Source: Ampullaceana balthica
Lineage: Eukaryota > Mollusca > Gastropoda > Lymnaeidae
Direction: 5' to 3'
NCBI GenBank assembly: GCA_944989445.1
Contig: CALYLW010000178.1
Span: 656,165 to 720,164, forward strand
Length of the DNA: 64,000 nucleotides
Both the position numbers and the translations under genes were made by a program. The first letter of the stretch is position 1. Each line of letters begins with the position of its first letter. Positions 60,993-64,000 of this stretch are shown here, piece by piece. Below the pieces are notes generated by a model. That model was not told the origin of the DNA. It searched no databases and saw nothing but the letters and a program-made list of their open reading frames with translations.

Positions 60993-62190
60993 TTGATATT
61001 AACAGGATTTCATATGTTGATACTATAAGGCTTAATTAATTTATAATTTCAAATTGGTTCAAAATTGTGAAAATATGCCCCTTTCTTATTGGCATTTTAC
61101 AAAGACAGTGGTGGGGTGGGTTTACATTATTTTTACAGTGTTGCTCTGCAGTTTCAAGGCCAACATTACTAACTCTTTAGTTTCTTCCAGAGCATTATTG
61201 TGACTTAGTGTGCACATACTATAGTAATTCCCAAAAGTGATACTTTTGTGTAATCCCGGACGGCAGAAATGTCACATGTCAAGCGTCCTAATGTGTGGAT
61301 CCTCTGCATGCTACGAAGGTTCACTCTTTACATTGCAAAGAAATAACATAAGTTCACTAACTGAAAAATCCTTTATTTTCGTTCGGCTCTAGCACCCGAC
61401 ACAATACCATCAAAGATTTTAAAAATGACCACACACGTTCTCGCAATAACGTTCTTCTCTTAACACACTCAACGGACTAATCAAAACACGACCTTATACA
61501 CCCCACTGCGAATAGCTCACAACAAAGTCATGAAGGAAAATTAGTCATTGTGACAGACTGTAAGGGGTTACTTGTCAGTCACCTCATATATAATTATAAC
61601 TCTATTTGTTTCAATTGTGTCTAGTCTTTAACAACATTAGAAAATCAAGAACACGAAACTCAGATCTGCAAGTCATGCATTTCCCTGAGGTTAGTGAAAT
61701 TATTTTACAAAACCTAGATTTACGTTACCTACTTTAAAATATTTGAAATAAGTCAATAAAAGGAACTGAAATTATGGAAAATCCCCAATGGCACTTTGTG
61801 ATGTTGCTGGCTTAAAACAAGGTTGCAATGGAGTACTTGATTTATTACCTGAAAGAAAATAGAATATAGATAATTTTACAGTTAATACAGTGGAATATCA
61901 TATGGAATAGGACTGCCATAAAGCTTTTAAATAAAATACAAGATGCGCAAAGAAATTGTGTGATCAAAACAATTAACATGTAACGGGAATTTTTTTCTAG
62001 TTGCGGAAACTTCTTTTGATACTTCCTTCCTTTTCTTATATCCTGTGTCTTTGTTAGATAATTGTGCCCATCTTTCTTCTTTTCATTTCTGTGTTTGTTT
62101 ATCTTTACTTAATAATTATTATTTGTCCATGATATGATATGTATTGTATAATTAATGTAAATTTAATTTTAATACTTGTGTAGTTATTTG
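60993..62190. other. Intergenic sequence without recognised features
   Basis: AT-rich, no ORF of interest and no repeat matched within the window. Confidence 0.5.
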
Positions 62191-62251
62191 CACTGATGAA
62201 GGCATTAGCCCAAACGTCTACTTGCATATTAGTCAATTAATAAAGCATTAA

Positions 62252-62669
62252 TAGCTAGGACATGAAAAAAGAATGAGCCCGGGTGTATTCCCAAGGCATC
62301 GGCAAAGAGGAAGACAGGTCCCCCACGTCTCTGATGTCTTTAAAGATGTTTGCCAGAGAGACATGAAAGCAGCCAGAATAAGCACAAGTGACTGGGAATG
62401 TAAAGCATAAGAGCGATCTATGTGGCGCACAATTGTCAAAGAGGGCCTCATAGTAGCCGAGGAGCGAAAGATGGAGGAGGCTACGGACAGAAGAGCTAGG
62501 AGAAAGGCCAAAACATTGGGAAGCACAGAACTCGTGTGCAAAAACTTTGGAAAAGACTGTCACTCAAGGACAGGACTGCTCAGCCACGAGAGGAAATGCA
62601 ACCCAACCCAACGGTGATGCACCATCGTCTCTTGAGACGGAAGGATGCTGATTATTATTATTATTATTA
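62252..62669 (+). mobile_element. LINE-B type 3' fragment with 11-bp TSD
   Basis: Encodes, in a broken frame, a MWRTIVKEGLIVAEERK block and a terminal CHSRTGLLSHERKC finger like the one at 9.5-10 kb, then an ATT-repeat tail. Flanked by TAAAGCATTAA at 62241-62251 and 62670-62680, so both ends of the insertion are defined. Heavily 5'-truncated. Confidence 0.78.
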
Positions 62670-62844
62670 TAAAGCATTAAGGTATTTTTTATCACACAAT
62701 TCGTTTTTGTATCTTGTACTTGTATTTTAATTCAGTTCAACATTTTTTTTTCCAAGTTTACATATTAGTATTACATTTTAGGCTGAATGTTCATTCAGGA
62801 TCATTCATTTAAAAACATTATTTGACAAAGCCTTAAATTAATCA

Positions 62845-64000
62845 TTAAAATTGGAGGTAATCACCATTGATGTGCTGAACAATGGCTTCTGCTAAGGCCA
62901 GGCCACTGATAGCTGCCCCTTGGACACATGGACTAACTAACCAGTCACTGCAGATTCCTATTTTATGAGCAGCATCAAAAACACACTCGGTTCCGCCAGA
63001 AAATTTATTGATGGGGACTCCGGCCCCCCATAGCTGAAGCTTACGAAAACACACTTTGGGTAATTTCCCACTCATTCCTGTGGCATCGGCAAACGATTGT
63101 AACATCAAGTGACTAATGTGATTGGCAATATTGGGTGGAATGTGTTCTTGTGGAACTTTGTTCTGTTCTCCTAAAGCCTTTGAGCTGATGATTGTCCAGC
63201 ATTCATACGGACTTGCACAGGATCCACTCTGTGGCCTGTCAGACTGTAGTTTCTGTGTGTTGTTAGCCACCCACGAGAGGTTCTCATGTTGAACATGTGC
63301 CCCTTGGTAAGGTAGGCCCAGCGGTCTTTCAAATGCAACCATGAGAACAAAGAGGGAACACAAAGTCATGCAGTTTTGTTTTGTTGATAACTGAGATGAG
63401 AATCTTGTCAAACAAAGTCTGTGAATTTCTGGAACGCCAGCATTTTCAACCAGTCTGGCAGCACATTTGCCGTTGTGCGCTATAACCACGTAGTCAAACA
63501 TGCCCCATCTGTCGACAGACCACTTGCCAACCATGTCGTTGAAATGTATTGATCCAATCCAAACTGGCCGCTGGACTTGACAAAATTTGGCTATGCTCTG
63601 GGAAACAGATCTCATTCCATTGGTGCCTGAATTATTGTAATTATGCAAAGATTTTCAAATAAAATTGTTTAAAATCTAGAAATAATTTAATGCAATGAAA
63701 CATATTTAAGCAAACCTAACAAGAGAGCATTGAACATCAAATTGATTTTTTAAATATCTAGATTAAATAGATTTACTGTTGACTAAGATTACAAATATGC
63801 ATGTCAAGTGACACATCTTCATCTACCTATGTATGCTTTTTTTGGGCTTCTCTCTGGAATAAATTTTCCATTCTGCAATATTCCAATTGGACCATTCCAT
63901 ACTCTAGCTGCCCCATCTCTGACCAAGTAATTTACAATTTTCTTGAATCTCTCATCACTAACAGTGAAATATTGTACAGAGTGATCAAAAGTTGTTGACA
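62845..64000 (-). CDS. Renalase-like FAD/NAD(P)-dependent oxidoreductase, 3' exons (partial)
   Basis: The last two exons of a flavin amine-oxidase-fold protein of the renalase-like type. The penultimate exon runs from the window edge to 63827 and contains FDHSVQYFTV, the substrate-domain motif typical of this family; its donor is GTAGAT. A 200-base intron (63626/63827 boundaries) leads to the last exon 63626-62845, starting GTNGMRSVSQ and ending at TAA. The last exon holds FDYVVIAHNGKCAARLV, LSWVANNT, CWTIIS, NKVPQE and the C-terminal FAD-contacting stretch GICSDWLVSPCVQGAAISGL. The N-terminal Rossmann GxGxxG exon lies outside the window. Family membership rests on these motifs; substrate and location are unknown. 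It converges on NCKAP1. Confidence 0.75.

Overview
This is animal (metazoan) nuclear DNA: AT-rich, with many short GT-AG exons, long introns, a tRNA-headed SINE, LINEs, MITEs and dense minisatellites. Gene content and repeat style fit a lophotrochozoan, most plausibly a gastropod mollusc. That placement is inference, because no species-diagnostic gene is present.

Layout. (1) 775-9064, minus strand: the first nine coding exons of a NCKAP1/HEM-family gene whose remainder lies left of the window. (2) 9065-14035: a 5-kb divergent intergenic region filled with LINE, SINE and MITE remnants. (3) 14036-56797, plus strand: a complete NCKAP1 (Nap1/Kette/HEM) gene. Thirty-three coding exons splice into a 1,126-residue protein, against about 1,128 in human, and a duplicated exon 19 (19a at 25271-25390, 19b at 28418-28537) provides an alternative segment. 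(4) 56798-62840: the 3' UTR, an inverted duplication of an intron-31 segment, a 5'-truncated LINE with a reverse transcriptase, and a second small LINE tail. (5) 62845-64000, minus strand: the last two exons of a renalase-like FAD/NAD(P)-dependent oxidoreductase, convergent with NCKAP1.

The two NCKAP1 paralogues lie head to head and have identical lengths and phases for all nine shared exons, so they arose by an inverted duplication that kept the whole intron pattern. NCKAP1 is the CYFIP-binding scaffold of the WAVE regulatory complex, which links Rac to Arp2/3 actin nucleation.

The most unusual feature is how tandem repeats meet splice sites in the plus-strand gene. The exon 9 donor sits in a 77-bp array with five donor copies. 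The exon 24 acceptor is the last of a 52-bp array carrying about a dozen decoy acceptors. The exon 26 acceptor is supplied by a 20-bp minisatellite of about 58 units. Ten arrays fill roughly 6 kb of the 9.8 kb between 31.98 and 41.77 kb. The mobile-element record is also informative: MITEs nested in LINE copies reveal exact target-site duplications, a SINE shares its 3' tail with the local LINE, and an inverted duplication holds LINE-filled and LINE-free copies of the same site.
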